Positions 8,485 to 17,635 are shown, counted from the stretch's first letter. The stretch is 64,000 bases of DNA from Virgibacillus ihumii (GCF_902726655.1 NZ_CACVAN010000001.1:2108001-2172000), one strand, 5' to 3'. Numbers and translations are program-made. Notes: generated by a model from the letters alone, not told the origin.

Positions 8485-9675
8485 TTAAACCACCTCCCCC
8501 AAAAAACTCCTCCCCTCAGCAGTCTTAGGCAGTTTAAAGAAATCACAAAACGTAGCGCCCACATCTGCCATGGTATCCCTCAACCCAATGTTAGCCTTTT
8601 TTACTCGATCTCCAAAAATCATGATGGGCACGTATTCTCTCGTATGATTAGAATGGCCAATTGTCGGATCATTTCCATGGTCGGCCATAACTACTAATAT
8701 GTCTTCCTTGTCCATTTGTGAAATGAATTCCTGTAACCATTTATCGGTCTCATTCAATAGATTACAATACCAGTCAACATCTTCAGCATGACCTGCAAGA
8801 TCTGTTTCCTGAATGTTTATTAAAAAAGCCGCATCATCATTTTCCTCATGGTAAGCTTGGGTCACTTCTTCCAATAAATCGGTTGTGTTCACAATTGGAT
8901 TGGACGGTCCTTTTCCATGAAGAACATCCGCAGTCTTACCGAACCGGTGAACCTTTAATCCATGTTCTGCTGCAATCATCGGAAACTGTCTATCGATTTC
9001 AACTCCGTAACCCATATGGAAGACTTCATAGCCTTTCCCGTAAACGCCCGCTTGCGGTGTATCGACACCATATTGTTCATTCTTTTTTTTAACACACGAT
9101 AGAATATATTCAATTGATGTATACGGACCTCCAAAAGCAATAACTCGGCTTGTGTCTACATGATCCCGGACAACTCTTCCAAGTTTCTTCACGTCGTCAA
9201 AGGGCATTTTTTTTAAATCTGCAGTTACATTTATAATGTTTCCTGCAGTTGATTCTAAATTGTCGGCCACTATCGCAGCACCGTTAACTAACAAAACAGG
9301 TTGTTTATCAAAGGGATAAGACACATTATATCCCGCTTTTTCGAGGTTTTGCTTCATTTCAAGGTGAATATCAATCATAAACCTTTTAGTCGACTTTTCC
9401 GGGCAACTCCCCGCAATTTCCTGATGACCCAAATAGGTATCCGCACCATGATGGGCAAGTTTTGAATATCCATACGCATTTTTCGGAGCGGGAATACCGT
9501 CCACTAATGAACCTAACCCTGAATGATACATGAAAGGAATTTGCAAAGAATCCTTTTTCTCTTCCTCGATATGTCGATATGTGTTTGCATCACAATCTGA
9601 GGGGGCAAATTCCCTGCAATCATCCATCGCGCCAATACCGAAACTGTCGATAACAAGAAGGGTCATTTTTGACAT
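8485..9675 (-). CDS. yhfW: YhfW-type phosphopentomutase-like metalloenzyme
   Basis: A 396-residue alkaline-phosphatase-superfamily protein related to phosphopentomutase DeoB. Metal ligands are visible in the N-terminal VIDSFGIGAMDD and in the C-terminal VVMADHGNDPTIGHSNHTREYVP. The segment GADTYLGHQEIAGS holds the Thr at the position of the phosphorylated Thr of DeoB. It is the last gene of the yhf-type cluster, starting 4 bases after the yhfX stop. The start is the ATG at 9675, with GGTGAT upstream. The substrate in this cluster is unknown; a phospho-sugar or phospho-amino-alcohol mutase is inferred from the fold. A plain DeoB is less likely because no nucleoside genes are nearby. Confidence 0.85.
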   Translation of the reverse strand: MSKMTLLVIDSFGIGAMDDCREFAPSDCDANTYRHIEEEKKDSLQIPFMYHSGLGSLVDGIPAPKNAYGYSKLAHHGADTYLGHQEIAGSCPEKSTKRFMIDIHLEMKQNLEKAGYNVSYPFDKQPVLLVNGAAIVADNLESTAGNIINVTADLKKMPFDDVKKLGRVVRDHVDTSRVIAFGGPYTSIEYILSCVKKKNEQYGVDTPQAGVYGKGYEVFHMGYGVEIDRQFPMIAAEHGLKVHRFGKTADVLHGKGPSNPIVNTTDLLEEVTQAYHEENDDAAFLINIQETDLAGHAEDVDWYCNLLNETDKWLQEFISQMDKEDILVVMADHGNDPTIGHSNHTREYVPIMIFGDRVKKANIGLRDTMADVGATFCDFFKLPKTAEGRSFLGEVV

Positions 9676-9679
9676 ATTA

Positions 9680-10840
9680 TCACCAATTCCTTTCAAAATG
9701 AATAACCTTAGGGTTTCCTGTTTGGACACCTTCAACAAGTGCAACATGTGCCCGTGTTACAAAAATTTGTGAACGGAATGCAAATACCGCTGTATCTCCA
9801 GTTTTTATCGTGAAATTGTTTGTGTTTTCAATTGTTCCATAGTAATCGATCGTTTCCGGATTGTTTTGATAGGCTTTAGTGAATTGTTTTAAGATTGATT
9901 CTTTATCACTGCCTACCAGACATCCTTTCATTCTTGAACGACCATAATATCCGCCGGCAATTACTTGACAGTTGCCGTTATATTCATGGGAGACTTCTGT
10001 TACGTAAACAGTCGCCGGTTTTTCAGGCAAATCAGCATATGCATGTAATGGTGTTGTTCCGGTTAACCCATGACCAGGCTCACTATGTGTAATGCCGTTT
10101 TTAGCAAGATATGGTATTGTCTCACAGCTTGTTCCACTAGGTCCGTTTACCTGTTTAATGTAAATTCCCTTATCAGTTAGCACTTTTTTTGCTTGTAATA
10201 ACGTATGAAAATTGTTTGTCGGAATCATAGTTGTTTTTTGTTCATTCAGTTCCAAATTAGGAAACGTCGTAACTCCAACAATGGTAACCCCTGTTAAGCT
10301 TTTGATTTTATCAACTGTTTCAGGCAAATCCTTTAGCAAGATTCCGCCTTCTTGGCCTTCATAACATTTATCTTCGTAACTTGTAACCTTTAACAAAATA
10401 TCCTGACATTTCCCTAGGCTCTCAGCAGTTTCAGACACCTGTCTTGCCCTTTCAAAAGAAAACACTGTAACGACTTCTGGATTCCAGCCTAGCACTTCTT
10501 TCCATTGATGTTTTCCCGGTTGGACCAAATGCCCAATATTGCCAATTGCAATGCCGTGATCAGCCAGCACCTTTCCTTCGTCAAAATCAACAGCAACTGC
10601 CTTCTTTATCCCACTTTCGACAATAATATCAGCAAGTTTTGGAATCCGTCTTAATTGCTTACTCATGAAGTATAAATCCATACCGTTTTCCGCAGCTGCA
10701 GTTGCAAGTTTACTGGTATTTTCCTTCAAAGTATCTACATCAATAACATACGTATTAGGGGGAATGTCACCTGCCTGATGAAGAGAAACCCCTTCTTGTA
10801 TGAGCTGTGGATTCCTCCGTTTTGTTACATCCAAAAACAT
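9680..10840 (-). CDS. yhfX: YhfX-type PLP-dependent alanine-racemase-fold enzyme
   Basis: A 386-residue protein of the fold type III PLP family (alanine racemase N-terminal barrel). The likely PLP Lys is Lys61 in LYFMSKQLRRIP, placed after the first strand-helix unit as in related enzymes. Other conserved-looking blocks are VNGPSGTSCETIPYLAKNG and EPGHGLTGTTPLHA. AGGAGGAGG lies before the ATG at 10840. It is encoded 27 bases after yhfS and 4 bases before yhfW, so the three enzymes are probably made together. E. coli YhfX is the namesake; its reaction is not known to me. Racemase, epimerase or aldolase activity on an amino acid is the reasonable range. Confidence 0.85.
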   Translation of the reverse strand: MFLDVTKRRNPQLIQEGVSLHQAGDIPPNTYVIDVDTLKENTSKLATAAAENGMDLYFMSKQLRRIPKLADIIVESGIKKAVAVDFDEGKVLADHGIAIGNIGHLVQPGKHQWKEVLGWNPEVVTVFSFERARQVSETAESLGKCQDILLKVTSYEDKCYEGQEGGILLKDLPETVDKIKSLTGVTIVGVTTFPNLELNEQKTTMIPTNNFHTLLQAKKVLTDKGIYIKQVNGPSGTSCETIPYLAKNGITHSEPGHGLTGTTPLHAYADLPEKPATVYVTEVSHEYNGNCQVIAGGYYGRSRMKGCLVGSDKESILKQFTKAYQNNPETIDYYGTIENTNNFTIKTGDTAVFAFRSQIFVTRAHVALVEGVQTGNPKVIHFERNW

Positions 10841-10867
10841 AGCGGTCCTCCTCCTGTTTGAATTGTT

Positions 10868-11998
10868 TTATTGTTTAGCTGCATTGTTAATAGCTTTTTC
10901 CAGTATATTCAGTACAGTGGAAGCCCCTGATTTCATCGGATTAATACGAAGCCCATATTGTTTTAAACTGGGCTGTGCTTCTATAAAACTACCTGAGACT
11001 CGATAAATCATAGGAATCATTTCATATTTTGATTCTGCTCCTACAGGATGTGTTGCCGCCCCATATTTATTACTCAATTTAATGACTTCTGGAGCAATTG
11101 CCTCCTGTAATTCCACGATAACGTTTTTTGATTGCGAGTTAGTCATATAAGCAGCTGTAATTCCCTTTATTTCGCCCTCATTCAAATGTCTGCATACTTC
11201 CTCAACCTGTTCATTTTGAATAGCCAGTGAAACAGGGGCAAACGTCATCATGCGTAATAACTCCATTGCTTCGTACCCCTGCACCTGGCCCCCACCAGAG
11301 TAATTTCTACTTTGTAATGATTTTATCCCGTCTTCTTTTCCTGCAATAACCCCAATGCCTTCCGGACCTAGTACCTTAAACCCGGAAAAAGTAGAATAAT
11401 CCGCACCATATTCAACGCCAATTCCTGGTGTCTTCAGTGCACAATAATTATCGTCAACGATTACCGGTAAATCCGGGCGTACACTTTTCACCGTCTCTAT
11501 CACCTTTTTTAAATCGTAGGTATCGGTTGGTTGTTGTCGTGCATGCTGAACATAAAATACCTTACACGTTCGATCTTGAAAAACAGTTCTTTCAACTTCA
11601 GCGAGATCATTATAATTAATGGACTTATATTCCAAACCCAGCAATCGGATTGTATCTTTTGTGGTAGTGTAGACTGGTGCAGTATGAATAAACATTGAAT
11701 CACCAGCTGCCATCAATGTGCTCAAGATGGTACGAATAGCGCCTGTCCCGGCACCACGTACAAGAGCTGCCGATTCCGTTTCAAAAAAGCCAGCTAACGT
11801 CTGCTCCACCTTCTTCGTTTGTTCAGGTTGTTTATATCTTTGGGCTACACCAAGATCTCCCATCGACAAAAATTCCTCACCCGAAAACTGCCAACTCATA
11901 TTTTTAACTAATTTAAATTGTAATTGCTGTGCTTCCTGAACTGACATGGAGGGAAGTACTGAATCCGCGTATTTTAACTGTGATGGATCATAAGCCAT
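10868..11998 (-). CDS. yhfS: YhfS-type fold-I PLP aminotransferase/lyase
   Basis: A 376-residue PLP enzyme of fold type I (cystathionine lyase / class V aminotransferase superfamily). The cofactor-binding Asp is in VIVDDNYCAL (about 182-183) and the Schiff-base Lys is Lys208 in FSGFKVLGPEGIG. A Gly-rich phosphate-binding turn, RGAGTGAIRT, is at about 81-90. GGAGT precedes the ATG. It is 5 bases from the php gene and 27 bases from yhfX. Two PLP enzymes of different folds in one operon suggest successive chemistry on one amino-acid-like substrate; this is inference. Confidence 0.86.
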   Translation of the reverse strand: MAYDPSQLKYADSVLPSMSVQEAQQLQFKLVKNMSWQFSGEEFLSMGDLGVAQRYKQPEQTKKVEQTLAGFFETESAALVRGAGTGAIRTILSTLMAAGDSMFIHTAPVYTTTKDTIRLLGLEYKSINYNDLAEVERTVFQDRTCKVFYVQHARQQPTDTYDLKKVIETVKSVRPDLPVIVDDNYCALKTPGIGVEYGADYSTFSGFKVLGPEGIGVIAGKEDGIKSLQSRNYSGGGQVQGYEAMELLRMMTFAPVSLAIQNEQVEEVCRHLNEGEIKGITAAYMTNSQSKNVIVELQEAIAPEVIKLSNKYGAATHPVGAESKYEMIPMIYRVSGSFIEAQPSLKQYGLRINPMKSGASTVLNILEKAINNAAKQ

Positions 11999-12003
11999 TA
12001 TGA

Positions 12004-12915
12004 TTACTCCTTTATCGAATATGCATTTGCAGGATTGTTTACCAGTAAATCTGTTATAACCTGATTTGAGACTCCGGCTTCCTGCAATTTGGGAATGAAG
12101 TCTCTCAATACAAGATCATAGCCGGGTCCACCATGTTTTTTCCAGTGGGATTTTCTTGTTAAATCTGCCGAAAGTAATATTTGTTTGTGAAAACCCTTCT
12201 CAATAAAATCAAGCAAAAATGCCATTCGCTCTTCATCCGGACGGTAGTTAATTTTTCCAATCGTGTCAAAGCCTATATATACACCAGAATGAAGGACATC
12301 AAGCACTTCTTCCTTATTTGGGTTTAGATCCTGGTGTCCGATTACAATTTGATCAGCCGATAGACCAAGACCGAAAAGCATGTCTACCTGCTCTCTTCCC
12401 AATGTTCCTAGTGTTGTATGTGTAGAGACGGTCAAGCCAGTTTCCACACCTGCCTTGCCAGCGCCCAAAATAAGTTCTCGTTCAATCGGCTTTATTTCAT
12501 TTTTACTTGTTCCAACTTCGCCAATAACCCCTGGATAAATATCAGTTTCATCAATGCCTTCATTAATTTCATTTATAAAATGAGCTGCAAATTGATCCTG
12601 ACTCCACCCTCGCGCAAACTTAGGAATAAAGGGATCTTTATAAAATCCGGTACATGTAACAATATGAACACCCGATACCTCACTCAAGTGCTTCAACCTT
12701 TTTACATTTCTTCCCATTCCATCATTCGTAAGTTCAATCAGTGACCTGCCACTTGCTTCATAAAAATGATGCAGTTCTTCCTCCATTCCCGGTACGTCAT
12801 CCAATATCGTATCCCGGTCATTTTTAATCCTGGATAGGTCGATTGATAAATGCTCGTGGGCTGCACATACCCCAAACTTATCTTTCTCTACCCTACCTAT
12901 AACGGTTTGTATCAC
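12004..12915 (-). CDS. php: Phosphotriesterase homology protein (PHP / YhfV type)
   Basis: A 303-residue TIM-barrel amidohydrolase of the phosphotriesterase family. Metal ligands are His20 and His22 (AAHEHLSID), His166 (VSTHTTLG), His194 (VIGHQDLN) and Asp251 (LLSADLTRKS). The bridging ligand position, a carboxylated Lys in phosphotriesterase, is Glu133 in VIGEVGTSK; E. coli PHP also has Glu there. The sequence therefore fits PHP and argues against a true organophosphate hydrolase. Start GTG at 12915 with GGAGTGA upstream. It lies between the YhfT transporter and YhfS. A lactone, ester or phosphoester from the imported compound is the likely substrate, unproven. Confidence 0.88.
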   Translation of the reverse strand: MIQTVIGRVEKDKFGVCAAHEHLSIDLSRIKNDRDTILDDVPGMEEELHHFYEASGRSLIELTNDGMGRNVKRLKHLSEVSGVHIVTCTGFYKDPFIPKFARGWSQDQFAAHFINEINEGIDETDIYPGVIGEVGTSKNEIKPIERELILGAGKAGVETGLTVSTHTTLGTLGREQVDMLFGLGLSADQIVIGHQDLNPNKEEVLDVLHSGVYIGFDTIGKINYRPDEERMAFLLDFIEKGFHKQILLSADLTRKSHWKKHGGPGYDLVLRDFIPKLQEAGVSNQVITDLLVNNPANAYSIKE

Positions 12916-12930
12916 GCTTATTCACTCCTG

Positions 12931-14226
12931 CTATTGTGGTATTGTCATAATTCCCATGGCTACCAAAATGTTTGCGATAATACCTACTGCGATTGCACCG
13001 ACAGGACCAACTGCCATACGTACAATTGGACGACCGGCCACTTCATTCAATAAATAAAAGCCTGCTATGAAGAAGAAACCGAAACCGGGCGCAATGGCGT
13101 TGGCTGCATTTGCACCACCAATTAACAATGCCACTTCTATTAATCTGGTCATCGCATTCCGAATGTTTTCGCCTGAATTTCGAACTCCAGGATAATTGTC
13201 CAGGAATTTAGCAATGGATCCTAACAGCATGACCTCCAGGAAGATAACAATGGCACCAATAATGACCGCTACCCAAACATTTGGGGAGAATAGCCCGACA
13301 ACGAATATTAACGTGAATCCCACTGGACTGTAGACACCAGTTGCAATGGCAGTACTTGCTACCAGAGGAATAAAGCCGAAAGCACGTGCGGCTGCCGCAA
13401 TCCCCGAATCCGTTTGTTTTCCTTCTGCCAATAAGCTAAGTGAAATTGGATCACCAGCCATTAATAATAGATTGGTTGCACCAGCAATTAAGGCACCAAT
13501 TACCATAAAATATGCCACATTCTGTTTGATAGCGCTTACCTTTTCACTAAAAATGGATGCCAAATCAACCGATTCTTCTTCATTCTGTTTTTCACGCATC
13601 GCATAGACAAAAAGAAAAATCATTCCTGCAATTAGCGCCATACCTTCCTGATTTAAGTTAACAACATTACCGCCGATACTGATAAATTCATTTTCATTTA
13701 CAAATACAGCCAACTGCCTTACGATGGCCGCAACAATAAAGGTTAATACACCTTTTTTAATGCTGAACTGCATTGCAACTGCCAATGCTGGGAAGGCCAT
13801 GAACATGACAACTACTGGTGTTCCAACTTGGCCCATTGGTTCCAGGAAGTTTACCGGTAAATATTCAAATAATTTTACGAATCCATCTAAACCGGCCAGT
13901 AATCCCCAGCCGTATAATCCCCCTACAACAGCCGCGACCAGCGAACCCCATTTATTCTTTGGGACAATCAAGCCGATGATATCCGTACCTAATAAAATAC
14001 TATGCACCAAAATAATACTGGCTGTGATTGTAAAGGGAATACCAAATCCAATTACAAGTCCAAAACTCATGGCAAATGCTGTTAAACCTAGTTCTCTACG
14101 TTTTAACCTTCCTTCAATATGTTCCCCAACAATTGGACGCAAGCCATCGTTAAATACAGCGATGTTATGATTCGCTAACACAGCTGCGATTGCACCAATT
14201 AAAATGACAAATACTGCCTCCATCAT
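12931..14226 (-). CDS. yhfT: YhfT-type multi-pass membrane protein, probable transporter
   Basis: A 431-residue, very hydrophobic protein with about 11-12 predicted membrane segments, many Gly and Ala, and short loops. It matches YhfT of the E. coli yhf cluster in size, context and general sequence. It begins with ILIGAIAAVLANHNIAVFNDGLRP. The small-residue-rich pattern resembles PTS-IIC-like or ion-coupled carriers. It starts 17 bases after the yhfU stop with AGGGGGA upstream. As the only membrane protein of the operon it probably imports the substrate; together with the small YhfU protein it may form one transport system. Confidence 0.82.
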   Translation of the reverse strand: MMEAVFVILIGAIAAVLANHNIAVFNDGLRPIVGEHIEGRLKRRELGLTAFAMSFGLVIGFGIPFTITASIILVHSILLGTDIIGLIVPKNKWGSLVAAVVGGLYGWGLLAGLDGFVKLFEYLPVNFLEPMGQVGTPVVVMFMAFPALAVAMQFSIKKGVLTFIVAAIVRQLAVFVNENEFISIGGNVVNLNQEGMALIAGMIFLFVYAMREKQNEEESVDLASIFSEKVSAIKQNVAYFMVIGALIAGATNLLLMAGDPISLSLLAEGKQTDSGIAAAARAFGFIPLVASTAIATGVYSPVGFTLIFVVGLFSPNVWVAVIIGAIVIFLEVMLLGSIAKFLDNYPGVRNSGENIRNAMTRLIEVALLIGGANAANAIAPGFGFFFIAGFYLLNEVAGRPIVRMAVGPVGAIAVGIIANILVAMGIMTIPQ

Positions 14227-14242
14227 AAATCCCCCTCAGCTT

Positions 14243-14605
14243 TTAATGCTGATGATTCTTAATAGCATTAATAATCATTGGTACCGCCTTTTCCATATGA
14301 TCCCCGGTAAATCCGAAAGCCTTTTTACCGTCTTCCACTGCTTGAATCACTTTCTCTTCATTCGGTTTCCTGCCCGGCATTGATACCGTTTCACACTGAT
14401 CCTTTCCGATTAGTGCAATTGCCATTGCAAGTGCGCCACCGCCACCTGTATGACAAGCACCGAGATAATAATCAGCCTGTCCCGTTTTAATAGCCATTGC
14501 TGCGTCCACATCTGCTTTGATAACGGTTTCAATTGATGGATCAATCGTTTCTATTAATGCTTGCATCTCCTTTTTTTCCACTTGTCCGCCGATTACCATT
14601 TTCAT
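14243..14605 (-). CDS. yhfU: YhfU-type DUF2620 protein
   Basis: A 120-residue soluble protein of the DUF2620 family (YhfU). It starts MKMVIGGQVEKKEMQALI and contains the Gly-rich block YLGACHTGGGGALAMAIALIG (about residues 47-67), and a C-terminal helix. AGGGGACGGG lies upstream of the ATG. Its first 63 bases overlap the 3' end of yhfY in another frame. PTS-IIB-like proteins have similar size and alpha/beta pattern, so a role with the YhfT membrane protein is possible, but no phospho-acceptor motif is obvious. Function unknown. Confidence 0.82.
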   Translation of the reverse strand: MKMVIGGQVEKKEMQALIETIDPSIETVIKADVDAAMAIKTGQADYYLGACHTGGGGALAMAIALIGKDQCETVSMPGRKPNEEKVIQAVEDGKKAFGFTGDHMEKAVPMIINAIKNHQH

Positions 14606-14981
14606 TTAACCCGTCCCCTTCATTCGTATTGAATATATTTGTAAAATGCAATTTCAAAAAATTTACCTCTTCCTCAGGTAACAACTTCCCCCAACTATTT
14701 TCAACAAACTCCACAAGCCCCCTCGCTTTCGGATAATTAGCTGAGCCTTCCACTTCCTCCATCATCACAGATGCAGGACTATCCACCGCTTCACTCCTTT
14801 CTATTCTCGTTAGGGCCATAGGCAAATGGGTGAACAGCATTTCACCATTATCCAAACTCTTTTTATCCAACCGTCTCACCGTTGCATGAAACGATTCGAC
14901 GGTTACAGAATATGCGCGCTCACTTATCACACCTTGCTCTAGTAATATATCAAGTCTGCCTTCAAGTTCCTGTAGATTCAC
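14541..14981 (-). CDS. yhfY: YhfY-type single-PRD protein
   Basis: A 146-residue protein consisting mainly of one PRD-like domain: an N-terminal helix with LEGRLDILLEQGVIS, then FTHLPMALTRIERSEAV (candidate His) and EVNFLKLHFTNIF (second His). PRD domains usually sense PTS phosphorylation, but no DNA-binding domain is attached. I chose the GTG at 14981 because AAGGGGGGG ends 6 bases upstream; it lies just after the yhfZ stop. The last 20 or so residues overlap yhfU by 65 bases and are rich in Asn, Gly and Lys, so the reading frame probably runs past the ancestral end. Its role may be to modulate YhfZ or the transporter. Confidence 0.75.
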   Translation of the reverse strand: MNLQELEGRLDILLEQGVISERAYSVTVESFHATVRRLDKKSLDNGEMLFTHLPMALTRIERSEAVDSPASVMMEEVEGSANYPKARGLVEFVENSWGKLLPEEEVNFLKLHFTNIFNTNEGDGLNENGNRRTSGKKGDASINRND

Positions 14982-15000
14982 AAGCTTCCCCCCCTTGATT

Positions 15001-15942
15001 CTAGTAATGCGGTAACTTTTTGCGATCAATTACTTTTCTTTGAATTCTCACGATTTCCTGACTATCCAGTTCAGTTAAGTATTCAGCTATTTCTTCCTGA
15101 TTCTTTTCGATTAAAACGACAGATGTTGAAGCCTTTTCAGCCAACAGATTAGCCTGTGCGGAGTGGAAACTGACCCTCTTTAGTGTATCTGATGCCCTGT
15201 CTTCATCTGAGTTCCAGACAGCTGCATCGATACCACCTTGCTGTAATTGCTCGAATAACTGCATATAGTTTATGGATACGAGCTCTACATCTTTACCTTC
15301 ACATTCCAGAAGCGTTATTTTCGACTGGTCTATAGAAGTATAATCAATACCAACGCGCATCCCATCCCTAATGTGTTCATTATCAGGGTTTGCCAAAAAA
15401 ACCTGGTGCGAACTGACGTAGGTTTGTGGACCAAAATTTGCGACGATTTGTAAGTTATCATTATCCTTTACTGCCTCTTCAGCCGCCAGTTGTGACATAA
15501 TGACAAAATCACATCTGCGGGCCTTTAATGCTTCAACCCGCTTCTTGGCCCCACGGATGTAAGCCAAATTGATGCGATTAAGCTTCATTTCCGATACTTC
15601 AATCAAACCGGTAGCCAAACCCTCATACATTTTTGAATAAGGTAACGGCATTGCGCCCAAATAGGAACCAACACCCGCAATTTCTTTTAATAAAAATTCA
15701 TCTTTGGTTATCAGATAAGTTCCCTGATGTCCCCTGGATTCAAGTTCAACAGCCTGAAGATTTTCCAAAACTTTTAATCCACCCTGTACTGTTCCGCGAC
15801 CTAAAGATAGTTTTTCCGCAAAATCATCAACCCTGGGAATCCGATTTCCTTGATCAACATAAATTAACATCTTAGCAATTTCTTTTGCTGCAAAACCATT
15901 TTTTGAATATAAACTCTCCCAAATTCTATTCACTGTATTCAC
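15001..15942 (-). CDS. yhfZ: YhfZ-type GntR-like transcription regulator
   Basis: A 313-residue regulator with an N-terminal winged helix (about 15-75, including RIPRVDDFAEKLSLGRGTVQ) joined to a periplasmic-binding-protein-like effector domain (about 95-300). This matches YhfZ. It is the first gene of the cluster and likely controls it. The chosen start is GTG at 15942; no clear ribosome site is visible, and the inverted repeat at 15950-15967 lies only 8 bases upstream, so autoregulation by blocking transcription is plausible. A second GTG four codons on is the alternative start. Confidence 0.82.
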   Translation of the reverse strand: MNTVNRIWESLYSKNGFAAKEIAKMLIYVDQGNRIPRVDDFAEKLSLGRGTVQGGLKVLENLQAVELESRGHQGTYLITKDEFLLKEIAGVGSYLGAMPLPYSKMYEGLATGLIEVSEMKLNRINLAYIRGAKKRVEALKARRCDFVIMSQLAAEEAVKDNDNLQIVANFGPQTYVSSHQVFLANPDNEHIRDGMRVGIDYTSIDQSKITLLECEGKDVELVSINYMQLFEQLQQGGIDAAVWNSDEDRASDTLKRVSFHSAQANLLAEKASTSVVLIEKNQEEIAEYLTELDSQEIVRIQRKVIDRKKLPHY

Positions 15943-15949
15943 CAGCCAG

Positions 15950-15967
15950 TATACTAGATATTGTATA
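15950..15967 (-). promoter_or_regulatory. Inverted repeat upstream of yhfZ, candidate operator
   Basis: TATAC (15950-15954) and GTATA (15963-15967) form a dyad with an 8-base spacer. On the minus strand the left arm contains TATACT, a good -10 box. An operator here would overlap the promoter of the whole yhf-type operon. YhfZ is the natural candidate ligand-responsive binder. Confidence 0.45.
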
Positions 15968-16354
15968 TTAAAAGTGTAACGCTTTTATTATTAGGATTCA
16001 ATAGAAAATTTGTAAAATAACAATAACATTGTATGAGTTAGTTGAATTGTTTATGCGCTCAAATTAAAAAATCCTGATAACAATACTGCTGCCAGAAAAA
16101 ATATGACTAAGCTCCATCAACCTAGCAGTCTCTATATTCCTTAAAACCTCCCTTCGATTTAGGGAAATGTTTATCCTCTCTTCCATTTAATGGTCAATCC
16201 CCTTCGTCAGGCGCATGGAGAACTTGTAACCACATTCATCTCGTGTTACGATATTTTATAAATTATCAGTATATTTCCACAAAGGCTGATTTCTTATAAT
16301 TGAGATAATACAGTCGAATGAGAAACAACCGTAAAAACGAATGGAGGTTTATGA
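15968..16354. other. Intergenic region, no gene seen
   Basis: About 390 bases between the divergent yhf-type operon and the serine hydrolase gene. It is AT-rich, with no reading frame or clear hairpin. A TATAAT at about 16295 and GATAATACAG at about 16304-16313 could be -10 elements for the hydrolase, but no matching -35 box stands out. Confidence 0.4.
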
Positions 16355-17635
16355 ATGAAAAAGTTTTGCTTCAGTACGATTATATTAGTGCTTGTATTTT
16401 TTATGCTAACATCACCGGCATACGCTAATAACGGGCAAAGCAAGCTAAGTCACGGGTCGCCGCAAAGTGTAAACATGGATAAAAAAACATTACAAGAGAT
16501 CGATGACATAGTAGAGGAAGCAATATCCAACCAAATAACTCCAGGAGCAGTAGTGCTGATTGCCAAGGAAAATAAAATTGTAAAAGAGAGTGCCTACGGG
16601 TTTGCCAAAAAATATGACATGGGCACACTTTTTAAAAACCCAGTAAAGATGACGAAAAAAACAATTTTTGATTTGGCTTCAATCACAAAAGTAATGGGTA
16701 CTACACAGGGGATTATGAAACTTGTTTCAGAGGGGAAATTATCTGTTGAAGATAAAGTTTCCGAATACATCCTTGAATTTGCTAAAAACGGTAAAGGACA
16801 TATAACAATCGAAGACTTATTAACACATACATCAGGTCTGACTCCATGGGAACCAACTTATTTATACGCTGATAACCCCGAAGAAGTGCTTGATTATATT
16901 AACAATCTGTCCCTTGAATATGAAACTGGAACCGATAGACGCTACAGTGATTTTAGTTTCATGACTTTGGGCTTTGTCATTGAAAAAATCAGCGGCAAAA
17001 AACTAGATGAGTATTTACAGATGAATGTCTATGAACCCCTGAAAATGAAAGATACCATGTTCAATGCAGCGGAAAATACAAATAAGCGAATTGCAGCAAC
17101 TTCTTTTGGAAACGCCTATGAATACAAAATGATAGATGATCCCAACTTTGGCTATTATGTGGAAGAGGACCCAGATATGTTTAACGGATGGAGAAACTAT
17201 ACGCTTCAGGGAGAGGTGAACGATGGGAACAGTTATTATGCGAACAATGGTGTTGCAGGGCACGCCGGCCTTTTCTCAACAGCTCGTGACCTGGCAGTTC
17301 TAGCACAAACCATGCTGAATAATGGCAACTATGGGAAAGTAGATTTATATGATAAAGAAGTAATTGAGAAATTCACTTCGGAACAACGATTCGGCCAAGG
17401 TTACGGTTGGGAAAAGAATAAAGAGTGGTATATGGGCAATAGACATTCAGAGCAGGCATATGGTCATACAGGATTTACTGGAACACAAATAATCATTGAT
17501 CCTAAATATAATCTTCAAATCATTGTCCTTACTAACAAACAAAACAATGGTCCACTTGAAAGCGGATACTTGCCAAGCACAGGACCTCTGTCACAAGAAA
17601 TTGTTAACACCGTTTATGAATCAATAAGCAAATAA
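16355..17635 (+). CDS. Secreted beta-lactamase-fold serine hydrolase
   Basis: A 426-residue exported protein of the beta-lactamase class C / esterase EstB / PBP4* superfamily. A signal peptide ends near Ala24. The nucleophile motif is SITK (Ser109, Lys112), the second motif is YSD at about 197-199 (YxN in classical enzymes, here Asp) and HTG stands in AYGHTGFTGTQII near the C-terminus. GGAGG lies upstream of the ATG. Such proteins are usually D,D-carboxypeptidases, peptidases or esterases acting on wall peptides rather than antibiotic-resistance enzymes. In B. subtilis a protein of this family (YbbE) is encoded with namZ, so a link to the wall-recycling operon at the left edge is possible but not shown. 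Confidence 0.85.
   Translation: MKKFCFSTIILVLVFFMLTSPAYANNGQSKLSHGSPQSVNMDKKTLQEIDDIVEEAISNQITPGAVVLIAKENKIVKESAYGFAKKYDMGTLFKNPVKMTKKTIFDLASITKVMGTTQGIMKLVSEGKLSVEDKVSEYILEFAKNGKGHITIEDLLTHTSGLTPWEPTYLYADNPEEVLDYINNLSLEYETGTDRRYSDFSFMTLGFVIEKISGKKLDEYLQMNVYEPLKMKDTMFNAAENTNKRIAATSFGNAYEYKMIDDPNFGYYVEEDPDMFNGWRNYTLQGEVNDGNSYYANNGVAGHAGLFSTARDLAVLAQTMLNNGNYGKVDLYDKEVIEKFTSEQRFGQGYGWEKNKEWYMGNRHSEQAYGHTGFTGTQIIIDPKYNLQIIVLTNKQNNGPLESGYLPSTGPLSQEIVNTVYESISK

Noticed and set aside
9047-9300. yhfW as ordinary deoB for nucleoside catabolism
   Set aside because: The protein keeps the mutase motifs but lies inside a yhf-type operon with no purine or pyrimidine nucleoside genes.
12004-12915. Organophosphate-degrading phosphotriesterase
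   Set aside because: The bridging carboxylated Lys is replaced by Glu133 as in E. coli PHP, and the context is the yhf cluster.
13724-14170. 148-codon plus-strand frame opposite yhfT
   Set aside because: Antisense shadow of the YhfT gene; composition mirrors the codon bias of the opposite strand.
16355-17635. Beta-lactamase conferring resistance
   Set aside because: The YSD second motif and overall sequence fit the wall-hydrolase/esterase branch of the superfamily rather than true class C beta-lactamases.
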